This document shows, one piece after another, positions 40,301 to 52,179 of a stretch of DNA of 64,000 nt. Source of the stretch: Motacilla alba alba. Lineage: Eukaryota; Chordata; Aves; Passeriformes; Motacillidae. The translations under genes and the position numbers were made by a program. The first letter of the stretch is position 1. The number at the start of each line of letters is the position of its first letter. The DNA is taken from NCBI RefSeq assembly GCF_015832195.1, contig NC_052028.1, positions 5,499,501-5,563,500 of the forward strand, read 5' to 3'. A model generated the notes under the pieces. The model ran no database searches and was not told the DNA's origin. It was given only the letters and a program-made list of their open reading frames with translations.

Positions 40301-40310
40301 TATATAAAAG
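40301..40310 (+). promoter_or_regulatory. Candidate TATA box
   Basis: TATATAAAAG matches the TATA-box consensus well. It stands at the upstream edge of the only CpG-rich island in the window, so a transcription start about 25-35 bases downstream (roughly 40330-40345) would place the transcript at the start of the island. A CAGGTGACT-like splice-donor string occurs at about 40399-40407. The motif is seen; promoter activity is inference, since TATA-like strings are common in AT-rich DNA. Confidence 0.3.
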
Positions 40311-40364
40311 ATACACACAGAGCGAGACAACTCCCTGAACTCCCTTCTAACACAGAAAGAGCGG

Positions 40365-41500
40365 GCAGCCTCCTCCTCCTCCTCCACCGCTATTGCTTCA
40401 GGTGACTGTCGGCTGGAGCACGCAGAATTGTCCAGCTGCAGCCTCAGAGCACATCTGCACAACAAACCGCGCAGGCAAGGAACACAGACCGGAGCAAGCA
40501 CTCTGCAAAGCCCAGGCTGTATTTACTAGTGGTGGTTTTCAGCTTTGCCAGATCTACCCAGCAGTCCCTCAGCAGGGTCACTGCGCACATCACTGAGAAC
40601 AGCTTTTTAAAGCGCTCCTTCTTAGACTGCGGCTTCTTCCCAGAAGCTCTGCCCGCGCAGTGCTGCCAGCGGCTGCTCCTGGGCACCGGGGCTCCCGCTG
40701 AGGGCCACACCGAGCTCAGCCCCGCGCCAGCCCCGCAAGGCCCCGGCCCTCCCGGCCACTGCCCAGCACAGCCCGCCGTGGGCACCTCTGCTCGGGGACA
40801 CAGCCGCCCTCTGTGTCCCCGTGGTGTCCCGCACCCCTCCTCAGGGACACAGCCGCCCTCTGTGTCCCCGGACGCCCCTCCTCAGGGACACACCCGCCCT
40901 CCGTGTCCCCGTGGTGTCCCCATCCCTGCTCAGCGATACAGCTGCTCTCAGTGTCCCCTTGGTGTCCCCTTCCCTTCTCAGAGACACAGCCACCCTCTGT
41001 GTCCCCGTGGTGTCCCCAGCAGTCTTCCTGCTGTGGCAGCCACCCCTCAGCGCTGTTCCCCGGCCTGCGCTCAGCTCTACCCCACACATTTCCCAGGCCT
41101 GGAGCAGCACTCAGTGGCACATCAGTGATTACTGCTTGATACTGACTAACGTTAAATGGGACATCGAGTGCTAGCAATGTCAACAATACACGGAAAACAG
41201 TGATCCCAAAGGTCTTTCTGACACGGATAACTGTGCTTCTGTGAGCTCCCTCAGGCAGCAGGTGCGATCCAAGCTGCCACGGCTCCAGGAGGAACCTTCT
41301 AGAAGGAGACGTCCAACAGCTGCTGTTGAACGTGTTAAACTCTGAAATGTTCCATAAATGCCAACTTAGTGCCAGGCATAACATTTGCAAAAATTTCAAT
41401 CTAAATGCTTTTTTTCTGCCTCTCGCCCAGCTCACACATCGCTCCGCAGCTGTGTGCCACCTCAAGCAGGGCTGCGTGTCAGCCCTCGCTGACTCGCTGC
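40365..41500. other. CpG-rich island, isolated in AT-rich DNA
   Basis: Base composition changes sharply here. CpG dinucleotides, rare elsewhere, are frequent at about 40600-40920 (for example CCGCGCCAGCCCCGC near 40722), and G+C is far above the surroundings. A short (TCC)n run lies at about 40371-40386. The island contains a minisatellite at 40794-41030, with non-repetitive GC-rich DNA upstream (40600-40790) and moderately GC-rich DNA downstream to about 41500. The longest frames of the window lie here (minus 40716-41510, 264 codons; plus 40529-41128, 199 codons), but overlapping frames are open on both strands and cross the tandem array, as expected when stop codons are rare. It could be a promoter or first exon of an unseen gene or long non-coding RNA, or a GC-rich repeat-driven segment. 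Confidence 0.6.
40794..41030. repeat. Minisatellite, five units of 41-49 bp
   Basis: Units start at about 40796, 40845, 40886, 40934 and 40982, giving spacings of 49, 41, 48 and 48 bases. Each unit has the shape GGGACACAGCCGCCCTCTGTG, then TCCCCGTGGTGTCCC, then a short variable linker; the second unit lacks about eight bases (GTGGTGTC). GACAC and GTGTC inside one unit are inverted, so each unit can fold. On the minus strand the array reads as a repeated GHHGDTEGGCV-like peptide in one frame, broken by the 49- and 41-bp units and then restored, because together they are 90 bases. Related GTGTCCCC minisatellites are, to my knowledge, common in bird genomes. Confidence 0.9.
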
Positions 41501-41530
41501 AGGCACTCACTGACCTGAATCATGGCCACA

Positions 41531-44099
41531 CCAGACCTTTTCTAAATTACACTGCAGTAAAAAAAAGCTAAAATATAACATGCAGACAGCCAATTCCTGC
41601 TTTGCTGAGTACAAAATAGGAGAACAGGTAAAAGAACACTAATTTCTGAATAGCACTAATTAAAGCAGAGACTCCTGGAATAAATATGGTGCAACACTGT
41701 GCTGGGAATGCTGAAGTTTCTTTAGGCCCAGCCAAAAACTCCAGGGATCTAAAACCAACCTAACTTCTAAAAAATAACACAAACCACCAGCTTCTGAAGT
41801 TTGGTAACTGTTTTGCTGTATACCTAAACATTAAAGCCTCTAAGGAAAGCTGCAGCATATTTTAAAAGATGCTGTGAAGATATTGAAAGAATAAAAGGTC
41901 ATGGTAACCAGTGATTTAACAGATTGTAGGTGGAGAGGTTTTTGTGCTTCTGATAATTAATTGGCAGGTTTAGAGAGCACATTTCTTAATTAAACTGTAA
42001 ATACGTGTTGATGAGCATCGAGATTTAATAATGATTAATGGCTTTATCCTGTTACCATAAGAACATACAAAATGGATTTAGTTCTTCCATAATTTAGCAG
42101 ACACATTCATAATTTTTCTCACTAATTTAATTGAAATAGGGAGTCTCTTTCTGTAAACATAAAGGCTATGAACTTCAACATGAAGGTTTGGCATGAATCA
42201 TGCACAATGTGGATGGCTAAAACTAGTAAGCAAGATGCAGAGGGGGAAAACTAAGTATTTCTGAGGACTACAGTGTACATGAAGTTGCATTAGATGGCAT
42301 GTTTGTTATTTTCCTTTCATTTCCTTCAGAAATTTATTATTGGTACTGAAAGACACCAGCCTTCTGCAGCAACAGAAGCTCTGTTTTGGTGGAGATGTTG
42401 TTAGAAAGGAGAACTAGCATACCTAAACCTCGTGTCTGTTTTCACATGCTTAGAAAACCAGATCATGTACCAGAAGACAGTATGTGGGGGATATTCTCGA
42501 GTCTCAAGAAGCAGGGGAAACTTCTGCTTTTACAGAGATAAGTCAATAGAAGCAAAGGTTACGCAGTTCCAACAAATCTTTTATTCAGCCTACACAGAAT
42601 TACTGATTGCAAGCTTGTTGGAGACAGAATTGGAAACACGTCTAAGTTGTGCAAGAAAAATTTCTGATATAATTATTCTAACTCAAAGGACTGCTTTTTA
42701 CACAAGAAACAGTAGAATAGTCAGCGAGAAGGAAAAGGAATATTTCTGTCCTTCCCAAAGATTAGTAGGCAATTGATGTAATGCTTAGAATTGTCTCCCA
42801 TGTCTGACACATGTCTCCCATCTTCCTTTTTCCCTAGAAATATTGAAGAGAATGAGACTTTTGGGTTGTTGTTTTTTTTTTTTTTTTTGTTTTGGCAAAA
42901 GATGCTACTGCTAAAGCAAAAAAGGAGTATTCATTTGGATTACTCAAGGATTATGCTCTAAAAGGAATTGGGATCCTTCAATTTTTGTAATTACAAAGGG
43001 TATGGACCTGGAAAAAAAAACCTAAACAAGCAGAAAAAATGTATAGAGGCTTGAAAATTACTTAAGCTTCTAAACTGTAGACAGAATATATAGTTATTTT
43101 AGCTAGAAACTTCCACACGTATTCTTCCTACTGAAAATGGTACAAGTTTTCTGATGGGATCTTCGAAAAAGTTTGTGTCAATCTCAAGGATTTAAAACCT
43201 GCTTGAGGAGTATAACTTGAGCTTAACTATGGAGCTGCTACGGTCTCTCTCGATGAATTTTACATAAGTTTACAATGCCACAGTGTTGCCTGGTGGCTCA
43301 CACAGCAAGTTAAAGAGCAGCCCCTACCCACACCTCGCAACTACAATTGCCTATGACAAGACAACTTGGAGGGGGTAGGAGGGGAAGACGAGACTTTAGC
43401 AAAACCTCCCTGTGGTATATCACAGTAATTTATTCTGAGAAACACTGAGCTTTTTCTTAGGGAAGCAGTATTTTAAACAGCACTGCCTTGCAGTGCACAT
43501 AGATGGTGAATAGAAAGCAGCAGAACATCTCAGAAGCCTGCAGTAAACAATTCTTGTTTGGCAATACTTGTGGAAGAATATATGAAAAGAGTAACTGAAG
43601 AAATCTTTGACTTTGACTGCAATAAAAAGCTTACTTTACTCTTGGACCATTTGCAAAAGCTGTAGTGAAGATGATTAAAAAGGAGCAAAAAGGAAACAGT
43701 ATTTGCATTCATTCTGATAATAGAATATGAAATTAAAGCATGAAGGGATTAATGTTTTAAAGCTTGACTTGCAGTGATAAAGCTAAGGTATTAGAAGAGA
43801 CAACATAACCGTTACAGGATAGACAAGCAAAGAAAAAGCAGCACATGCCTTAAAGATGTGCAAGGCAACCTAGAATGGAATTACAAAATGATTAATCAAT
43901 ACAAATGAGAAAGTGTACAAGGAAAGAGAGCTTGGTGAGGCTTCTTATGGGACTCAACACTGCAGCCGCTTAAAGATAATGAAAGGAGCATAGCAAAGCC
44001 AAAGAAATGCTTTCATTCAGTAGCAAAGTCATTTGTGAACAGTTTAAATTACCCTAATCACCTCCCCTCCAGCCGTCAGTATGCTCTGTCTCTTTAGTT
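41531..44099. other. AT-rich gene-free stretch
   Basis: No gene recognised. The longest frame is 114 codons (42432-42776) with no domain. A T17 homopolymer lies at 42872-42888. About 41950-42160 is rich in TTAAT/ATTAAT motifs (for example ATAATTAATTGGC near 41954 and ATAATGATTAATGG near 42028) and could hold a regulatory element; I leave it as a possibility. Confidence 0.5.
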
Positions 44100-44400
44100 A
44101 TTTAAAAAAAAGAGTTTGGGGAAATGAGTTCTGCAAATCTAAGCTGCAAAATAATTATACACACACCGTTTTAGCATTTTAACAATGCAATCCCAAACAT
44201 TTGTTCTCATTAGAATGCAAATCGACTCATTTAATAATCCCACATGAGAATTCCACCACACTCAGCTTAAAAAGCGCAGTGGTATTCAAAATATTATTAA
44301 TAAATGCCAAATATGGAACAGCCAGTTTGTTTTGCCAGCAGCTCAGGGTAGATAAAAGACATATAGAACAATTTTTCCAACCAAATTTGTTTAATTGAAA
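44100..44400. promoter_or_regulatory. Candidate conserved regulatory block with octamer
   Basis: The block contains a perfect octamer ATGCAAAT at 44215-44222, a second AATGCAAT-type site near 44184, AATAATTAT near 44149, ATTTAATAATCCCAC near 44230 and a GATAAAAG string near 44351, in non-repetitive sequence of balanced complexity. This resembles vertebrate conserved non-coding elements bound by POU and homeodomain factors. There is no evidence of coding: the 65-codon plus frame through it is unremarkable. Conservation has not been tested. Confidence 0.3.
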
Positions 44401-47400
44401 TTTAACAGTTAGAATGGTCTGGGTTGGTCTTTAAAAATATGAAGGTGACAGTACCCTCTTAACACAGATACATTCACATTCACTAAAGGCTGAGCACTAC
44501 AGCCTGTCCTACAAATCAATGACATCAATTTGCTTCAAGTAGTGTCCAATTTCAGTAAGGTACTTCACTATTAATAGTTTTAACCTCTGGTACCAGTTCA
44601 AAGCACTGGCCTGAAGTGTGTCATTTCCGATTTATCAGTCCAAGTGGTGGTGTCATATTTTTAGTACTACTGCAGAATTTTGATAATTAGAGGACCGAAA
44701 AAACCCTTAGAAGGGGAAACAAACAAACAAAAAGGCTTAGAAGTACTATAATAATCAGAACTTTTCTGTGGTATTTGTCATCCCATTCTTATCCTGGAAT
44801 GCTGTACACTTCTATTGCTCAATAAAGTATAATATTTCATAGCCATCATGAGGAGATCTAGTTTAGAACAGAAATCAGATATATTTAAATGGTACTTTCT
44901 AAATAATTAAGAAACCAGTAATGACCAGGACTAATATAATTAAACAAATTCTGACCCTGAGGCATCTGTATTAATGAGCATCTCTCATGTCAATATATAT
45001 GAGAAGCAAGAGTATATAGCAATAACACTTTCTCCAAATACCCAATACCAGTAAGAAGTTCAAATTAAATACACCCTGGGCCGTTCTTGGAGTGAGCACA
45101 CAGAATTTTAGTAGATAAAAATCAAAATGATTGCTATGATCAGCTTGCAAGCCCATGATTCAGGCCTGATTCATGGTGATTTAGGGAACAATTTGCTTTT
45201 CCTGAGAGGGACAAGTTGTGTCTTTACTCATTCAGAGCAGCATGTTCTGAACATATCTAACTCCACATCCCACACAGCAGGTCAGAAGAGCCAAGGGCAT
45301 AAATGACTGCATATGGTTAGAAACACCAACCAAAGCTGCTGTTCCCTGCTCTGTTCCACCAAGTTTCGTTCATGTGGATTTTGCTGCTTCCAGAAACTAA
45401 CATGGTGCACAGAACTCTCATCTAGGGGTGAGCAGGGAGTGACCCAAGGAACATGTTGGGCATATTGCGTGTACTCACTATTGAATGTTTTCTCAGTACT
45501 GATTAGGGCAACACAGCAGCTGCTGAAATATTAAAAGTCTTTTAGAGTTAATACAGTATGACAACAAAAACAAATTAAATATTGTAATATGACATGGAGT
45601 ATAAATTGCCCTTGACACAAAGTTATAAATATATGGAGAATCTTTATTTGTTTTGAAAATGTCAGCTTGTCAGAAATTTTCTTCTGACTGTTTTAATTAC
45701 CTCTACACTGATGCACATTTAAGCCACAATAAACATTTTTAGAAATCTCAGCTTTGGGTTACGAAACTATGTTGTTAAGTACCCACTTCTGAACATTTTA
45801 AGACAAATTAAAAGGATTTCAGGTTTTCTGCCTCAGAATGCTGATGTGGAACCCACTTCTTCCTGCTACATAAAGCTCTCTATCACATGCTGATCACTCA
45901 ACTAGGCTGCAGACACATATAAAACAATCCAAAGCATTCATCTACAGGGAGGCAATGCCAACTCTGTTTCTGTTAATCACAAAGTGTGTAATGAAGTTCT
46001 CAAAATGGTGTTTAACTCCTTCTGAACCTTGGCTGAGGGAGACAAGACAGTGTGATGGATGAGGATGTTGTGCCATGAGCTGCACCTATGCCACATCTCC
46101 AAATTCATTATTCAGTCTTTTAACCACTCAGTATTTCTGCTTCACATGAGCAAAAATATACTGTAATGTAATTAACTGAATATCCTAGAGACACATAACC
46201 CACAGATGGACTAATTTAGTTTACTGTCAATGTAATTGCCTAGTAGTAGTGAAGCAATGGATACTCATCCATTGGAAGCTACTGGTAAGTATGTCCTAAT
46301 AGATTGATTCCACTGGTTTTTTTTTTCCTGGGTACTTATACAACCTCCTCCATGACATTTTCTGAGCACCTAAAACCTTCAGTGAATTTGTCTTTACAAT
46401 TCTCTTAGAAGGCAAATAGCACAATTCTCATGTTACTGAGGAAGAAATAAAGAGGTGAATTTATTATTATTCAAAGCATTCATGTGCCAGCTGGGAACTG
46501 AAACTTTGCACACTCTCATGTGTGTCAGTAGAGTGTTCTAGAAGAAGATGGGCTGTGGTACTTGGATGCACAGGGCTCCACTCCAGGATGAAGTGGCTCT
46601 GGTCAAGGAACAGCACTTTTATAGTCACATAAAGCACAGGCACAGCATGCTTGAAAGGATTGTACTTCTGGAGTTGGGCACAGCGTGACAGCCACAACTC
46701 CAAGTTCTATGGCTGTCCTTGAGAGGAAAAACATTCACAGTGGACTTAATCATAAAAATCCACTCCTGAGGTTCATGGAAAAAGAAGAATACCAGCACAG
46801 CAGTGTTTTTATTTAATTAAAGATGCCTGCTTGCTTATGTTTTGAACACTTTGTGTAACACTTAGCCAATCACACATGACAGTATACAATTATTCTAGGA
46901 AAACTTGCTTAGGCTATATTTGCCTCATGCTTTCAACCATTCCAGACATGCAATTATTACACAGTTGTGTCTGAGAAATTATCAAAACAGTATGGTATTT
47001 ATAAAAGCGAGAGCAAGCCCACATACACATTATCAAATTAAACTGTGGGAATGTGCTTTTTCACATGACTAAAATTTTTGTAACATAATTCTGCAATATC
47101 TTGTTGCTTCACAGAGTTCTTGCACTTAGTCAGTAAAAATCTCTCATTCACATTTTTATGCCCCAAATGTTGCAGGTTTAAAAAGAAGCTTTCATAACTT
47201 CAATTACGTGATTGATATACAACGAAATTATGAAAATCATGATTTTGGTAGCCTCTGAGCTTAGTCCATCCCGGTTTCCTGGCTGCATTTCATGCCTCAA
47301 GGTTTAACAGATCGTTTCATAAGAAATTACAGAATTTAAAAAGTGCATCATAGCTTTCCCACAAATCACCTCCAAGAGAATTTACAGATTTCAGTCATCT

Positions 47401-47860
47401 GAAATTATAATAGTCCTTTGTTGTTGCTGTATCCACACCTTTAGCTTTACTGTTGCTATATCCTTGGTATATGCCTGGATGCAGCCAGTATCCAGTGTCT
47501 TAACACTGTCAATATTAAAGTCCGTGGTGCTTGAATTACTTTTCATGCTATGCAGTCGGGACAATAACCTCTACTTGGGTCTTGAACATGATGACCTCTT
47601 TATCACACAGAGGTGTGAGGAGGAGGAGAAACAGAGCAAAATGAATTCTGTCCTTTCACACTCATTTCCCTCTGTCCCAAGTCGGGTAGCACAAACTCCA
47701 CATTGGTTGAGAGAAGCTGCTGTGCACTGCAAAGCTCCACAAGCGCAGTTCAGCATTGTCCTGAACTGGAAGCGATGACAGGTTTCTTGAGGCCTGTCAT
47801 CTAAACCTCATTAAATGGAAGGAAGCCCAACTGTTCTTTGCTCCTGAGGGAGTAATATAC
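44401..47860. other. AT-rich gene-free stretch
   Basis: No gene, RNA gene or transposable element recognised. Open frames are at most 104 codons (47464-47778, plus) with no domain. Confidence 0.5.
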
Positions 47861-47923
47861 TGGGTTTTTTTAATTTTTGTTTGGGTTTTCTTTTGGGAAA
47901 GGGGTTGTTTGGGGTTGTTTTTT
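47861..47923. repeat. G/T-rich low-complexity tract with five G-runs
   Basis: G-runs of three, three, three, four and four are separated by T-rich loops, ending GGGGTTGTTTGGGGTTG. The last part has short loops and might form a G-quadruplex-like fold in single strands, although the first loops are long. It resembles similar strings at 18681-18728 and 29211-29241 and, on the opposite strand, at 34334-34368 and 38266-38325. Confidence 0.7.
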
Positions 47924-50246
47924 AGACAAGCAAATATCATTCCAAAGGGAAACACTAGCTAAAAGGATAAAGTATCATTTTTAATATTTTTTAAAATTAT
48001 TTTCCTAATATTATGCAATGAACATGGCATTTTTAAATTGAAAGAAAGGTGCTAAGGTAGCTTACTGTTTACTGTTTCTAGCTGAATTGCATTCATGTAG
48101 TCTAACTTAATATAACTTTTACTAGCATACTTTTGTTTATGCATCACTCTAAGAAGAAAAAATTACAAGAGAAAAAAGATTTCTTATTGGAAAAAAATTA
48201 CATGTTAACATTTGCCAGAGTTGCTCACTATTGACCTCATCTCCTGGAAGAAGTTCTGCTGTGGAGATTTCATGGCAGGCTTTGACTGTGGCAGTCCTTT
48301 GCTCCCATACAAGAAGTTGCTAAATGCTTTGTTAGTTGCTGAGAGATTAATTATTTACAGTCACGGAATATCTAACACACTGATATTCACCAGTATTCCC
48401 AATAAAAACAATACCATCAGATTTTCACAAGAGAACCTACCAGAGTTATTGCAAGAAACAGATACAATATGTGATTAAGTGTTCTTATTCTGTTTCCTAA
48501 AGTGGACATCCTATCATATCCCACTTGGGCTTTTTTCCAACATTTTTTCTTCTGCAAAATATTTCTCAGCCAAATTAATTCCAGTCAGCTGTAGCATGAT
48601 GCTTCCTAATACAAACTGTAAAGGTCAAGGTTGTTCAAAGGTGGCAGGATAGGTGCTAATTGTCAATTTTAAAAGTTAGTATGTCCAAAATTTGTTCAGG
48701 TAAGTGAACATGTAGAGGGGGCAAGGGGGTTGGTTCTGCTCTCTCTGAATCCTTAAAAGAAGACAATTTTAAAAGGACTTTACACATCCTTTGCTTTGAG
48801 AAACAGGATACAGACCTCAGAAGCTCAGAAGATTCACCAGACAATTAAGAGTTATTAGACAGACTTATATTTTTTTGCCAATTCTCACTGTTTTTTACAA
48901 TTAATATTAGGAAATAAAATTCTCAAAAGAAAATGTGATATTTAAAGAGCATCCTTGATCACTGTTTCAAATATATTATCATACATGTACTGTTATAGGG
49001 TTGGGGTATTTTCAGGATTTTCTGAATGTAGTTCCTAACGATCATGTGACATAAAGGCACTGGATGTGCTTGAGTTGCTGTGTAACTATTGATTCAGAAT
49101 GCACAGGAAGGCATCATTAAAATAAATATAAAAGCAAATATAAAAACCATTCCATGAATGTATTAGTGATTTGTTTTAAAATTCCATTAATACCCCTCAG
49201 CTGAGTGCATGCCTCTCCATCATAAATATCTGAACACTGAATCTAAAAGATCTACACAGACCACATTTCAGTAACCTCAACCAATAAACAAGTAAAAAAA
49301 CCCTAATCATCTAAGAAAGAAATTATGACAGGTTCAATAACTGCCTCTATCATCTTTTATTACATTAGTTATTTGTGTTATAGTTTTGTTAAATGTGTAG
49401 TTGCTGGTGGGTTTGGGTTTTTTTTAAAACATACATATTACAAATCAGGAGGCTCATAGGGAACTTTAGGTAAAACTAACAACCTATTTACAAATCCCTC
49501 ATTTCCAACAGCATTAAAATTCTGAAGGCTTCTGCTTCTTAATTGTACATAGGCAGGACAATTTGCTCCAAGGTTTTATTACATTAATTTTGTATAACAT
49601 TGTTATGCATTATTAGATTCTTGCTAAACTACACACTGCTGAAGCATGAAGTAGAAAGCTCAAAATAAAACCCATCCTGGAGTTTACACTACTGGTCTAA
49701 AAAGTTTAAGGTATTGCATTTGTATTTTAAATACTCATAACCACCTAAATTGGGGAAAAGAGAATGCATGGTTGAAGGAATCGGTGCAGTAGAAGACCTT
49801 GTAAAAAGAACAGAAAAACTATTCTAACTTTGGAAATGCACGCATATTCTTCTGTAACCAGTTTGAAAAGGAACAGTGGTAATATATGCTGGTATAATTG
49901 AAGATATCCTTGTAGTCTCTTTGGAAAAGATAACATTTCTAGGCAAATTTGATGTTTCAGAATAAAATAGGAGATTACTTAGGAAATTGAAAAATGTAGG
50001 GGGAATATCCCTGTTCTGTTAATTGCAGCATATCTGTTTGAACAGTCTTATTAAATTCTTCATGTTTATTCTTAGGGTTTCTTATGCCTATACCACCCCG
50101 TGGCCTAAAGGGATGATTGTATTCAGTCTTCACCCAGCAATTTGAATCTTCACTCAAAATGATCTTGTCTGATCCTTTTGCCTCTGCAGATCTGAACACA
50201 CTTCCTTGAGGAAGCCTCAAAACATCCCAAACCTCCCTAGTGCTCT
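47924..50246. other. AT-rich gene-free stretch
   Basis: No gene recognised; open frames are at most 88 codons. No transposable element recognised up to the GC-richer segment that begins near 50200. Confidence 0.5.
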
Positions 50247-50449
50247 ATGTTGGGACAGGAAATTAGAACAAGCTGCCACCAAAGTATTGCTGGGGGAAGG
50301 AGGGATAGGACTGAAGGTGACAGGGAACAGAGAGGGGAGAGGAACCAGACTCCTCCAGCCCAACAGATGCTGTGGTCCAGTGGCTGCTGTGAACTTCAAA
50401 CAGCCCTGCTGAAATCAAAGTGCCCTGCAGCCACACTGGTGAGACACAG

Positions 50450-50645
50450 GCAGGACAAAAGGATGGAAAATTGGCTGGGCTCTCAGGCTGCAAGGGTCAG
50501 CTTTTGCCAGTGGTGCAAAAGGCAGTTGGTGACTGGTGTCACTCAGTCACTCATGCCAATACTGTTTAATGTCCTTATTTTCAACATGGACAATGGGGTG
50601 AAACACACTCCTTGGCAATTACAATTTCCAGCTGGCTTAGGAGCT
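50450..50645 (+). mobile_element. Decayed CR1-clade LINE reverse-transcriptase fragment
   Basis: The plus frame from 50472 onward reads NWLGSQAARV, then about ten residues later QLVTGVTQSLMPILFNV, then MDNGVKHT. This follows the order of the central reverse-transcriptase palm region in CR1-clade LINEs (a WL..R.QRV segment, the GVPQGS..GP.LFN motif, then a D.G.E.T segment). Compared with that motif, about two residues are missing between GVTQ and PILFN. Where the catalytic FADD motif is expected (about 50625-50636) the frame reads FPAG, so both catalytic aspartates appear replaced. The rest of the LINE (endonuclease, upstream palm, 3' end) was not found. This is an old inactive fragment, not a gene. 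It lies in the larger 138-codon frame 50247-50663, whose upstream half is not recognised. The assignment rests on motif memory, not on a search. Confidence 0.6.
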
Positions 50646-50663
50646 TTTTTTAGAATTGATTGA

Positions 50664-52174
50664 GAAAGTCTTATTATTAAAAACACATAAAAGAAGAAAT
50701 GAGATGATTGGCCTACTTCTCTATATATATACATTTTGTAGAATAACTAACTGATTATACTGTCTACATCAAATATGGCCACTTATATTTTTCACTGTCA
50801 AATAATAAATTATTATGTTTATTTAAAATGTTTATAATGAGCACCTTGTACATGGAAATCAATGTCTTTATTCAAGTATTATCTATTACTACAGGAAGGC
50901 AAGCTGTTATTTAGAACTGCTTTTGTCAGAGTACCTTCCATCATCACTTTTGCAAAACAAATGCAAAAATAGAATTTTTTGTTTTTCCCAATAGCTATGA
51001 TATACTAGGGAAATGAGAAGGTTCAGTGCAGAACTGTGGGTTTGATTAATGCAGTTTTACATATATATATATTCAGAATAAATGCCTAATTTAAGTACCT
51101 GATATATGATGCTCACTCATTCACATTATTCAGAAAATGGTAAAACAAACCAATGATAACCAATGATGATAAAACCTTTAAGATATTCTAAATCAATGAA
51201 GAATAAAAAGCAACATTTCCAAAAAGTTGCTTGGTAAAAAATATTGCTGCCAGAACTCATACACTGATGGTGGTACACACATATTAACTCCAAACCCAGA
51301 ATATTTCCAAGGGAAGGCATAATTGTTCATTACAGCTTGATTTGTGATTGAAGGCAGAAATATCACAGTTCAAAGTATAATGCAATCTAAAGAAACCATT
51401 TCAGATATTATCTGTAACTGAGATAACTACTAGTTAGTCCTTTAGGGAAGATATTTGACTTCTGCAGGTCCATGAATCTGTGAGATGAGGACAGATCAGG
51501 GGAAGATGAAGGAGTGGCAGTTTTTTTTTTTACTGGATCCAAAATGGAGGGTTTTTTCTAAAGCTGTGCAGAGAGACATATTCATGAGGAAAGGTGGTCT
51601 GGTTGTGCTTCTTCAGAATTGAGTCTTCCCATTGGTAAAGGAAGGATAAGTTTTAGAAGAAATCTAGGAAATTTATTCTCATGGTTTCTGTAATATTTTT
51701 CATTAACAGAACCCAAACAACAAAACAAAAACACAACAGAAACAAACCAACAATCTCCAAACATTTCTGTTTCAAAAAGGCTGTTTGGTAACCAATCCCC
51801 ATTACTGTCATCACCCAAAGGAAAAAGAGCATCAGTTTTTCATCTAAAATTAAAATAGATTAGATAATTCAGGGATTATCCAAGGATAAAACTCCATTGA
51901 GACCCTATTGATGAAGAGTGCTCTGAGACACAACTAATGAATGGGTGGGGGAAACCACCTGTGCTGAAAAAATGTGCAGCTCAGAAGGTGGGAAAATCAG
52001 ATCAGGCTCACCCTGACGGGAGATGTGTCAGCAGGGAGACAAACTTACTGCCACTTCTGTAAAACAGAAAGTATTTCAATATCATATTGTAATTTATCCT
52101 TACAAAGAATTTCTTTGAAGAATACCATAAATAAAGGCAATCTGAAAAGAAAGAAATATGCAACTTTCCTGGGT
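50664..52174. other. AT-rich gene-free stretch
   Basis: No gene or repeat family recognised between the CR1 fragment and the LTR. Open frames are at most 78 codons. A (TA)n run of about eight units lies near 51061-51071, and a T10-11 run near 51520-51531. Confidence 0.5.
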
Positions 52175-52179
52175 AGTAC
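52175..52179. repeat. Target-site duplication, left copy (AGTAC)
   Basis: Matches exactly the five bases after the LTR at 53363-53367. Exact preservation fixes the LTR boundaries. Confidence 0.8.

Noticed and set aside
40796..41030. CRISPR-like array
   Set aside because: Units are adjacent, imperfect and without unique spacers of uniform length; the context is vertebrate. It is a minisatellite.
47861..47923. Interstitial telomeric repeat
   Set aside because: The G/T strings are irregular and do not contain TTAGGG in tandem.
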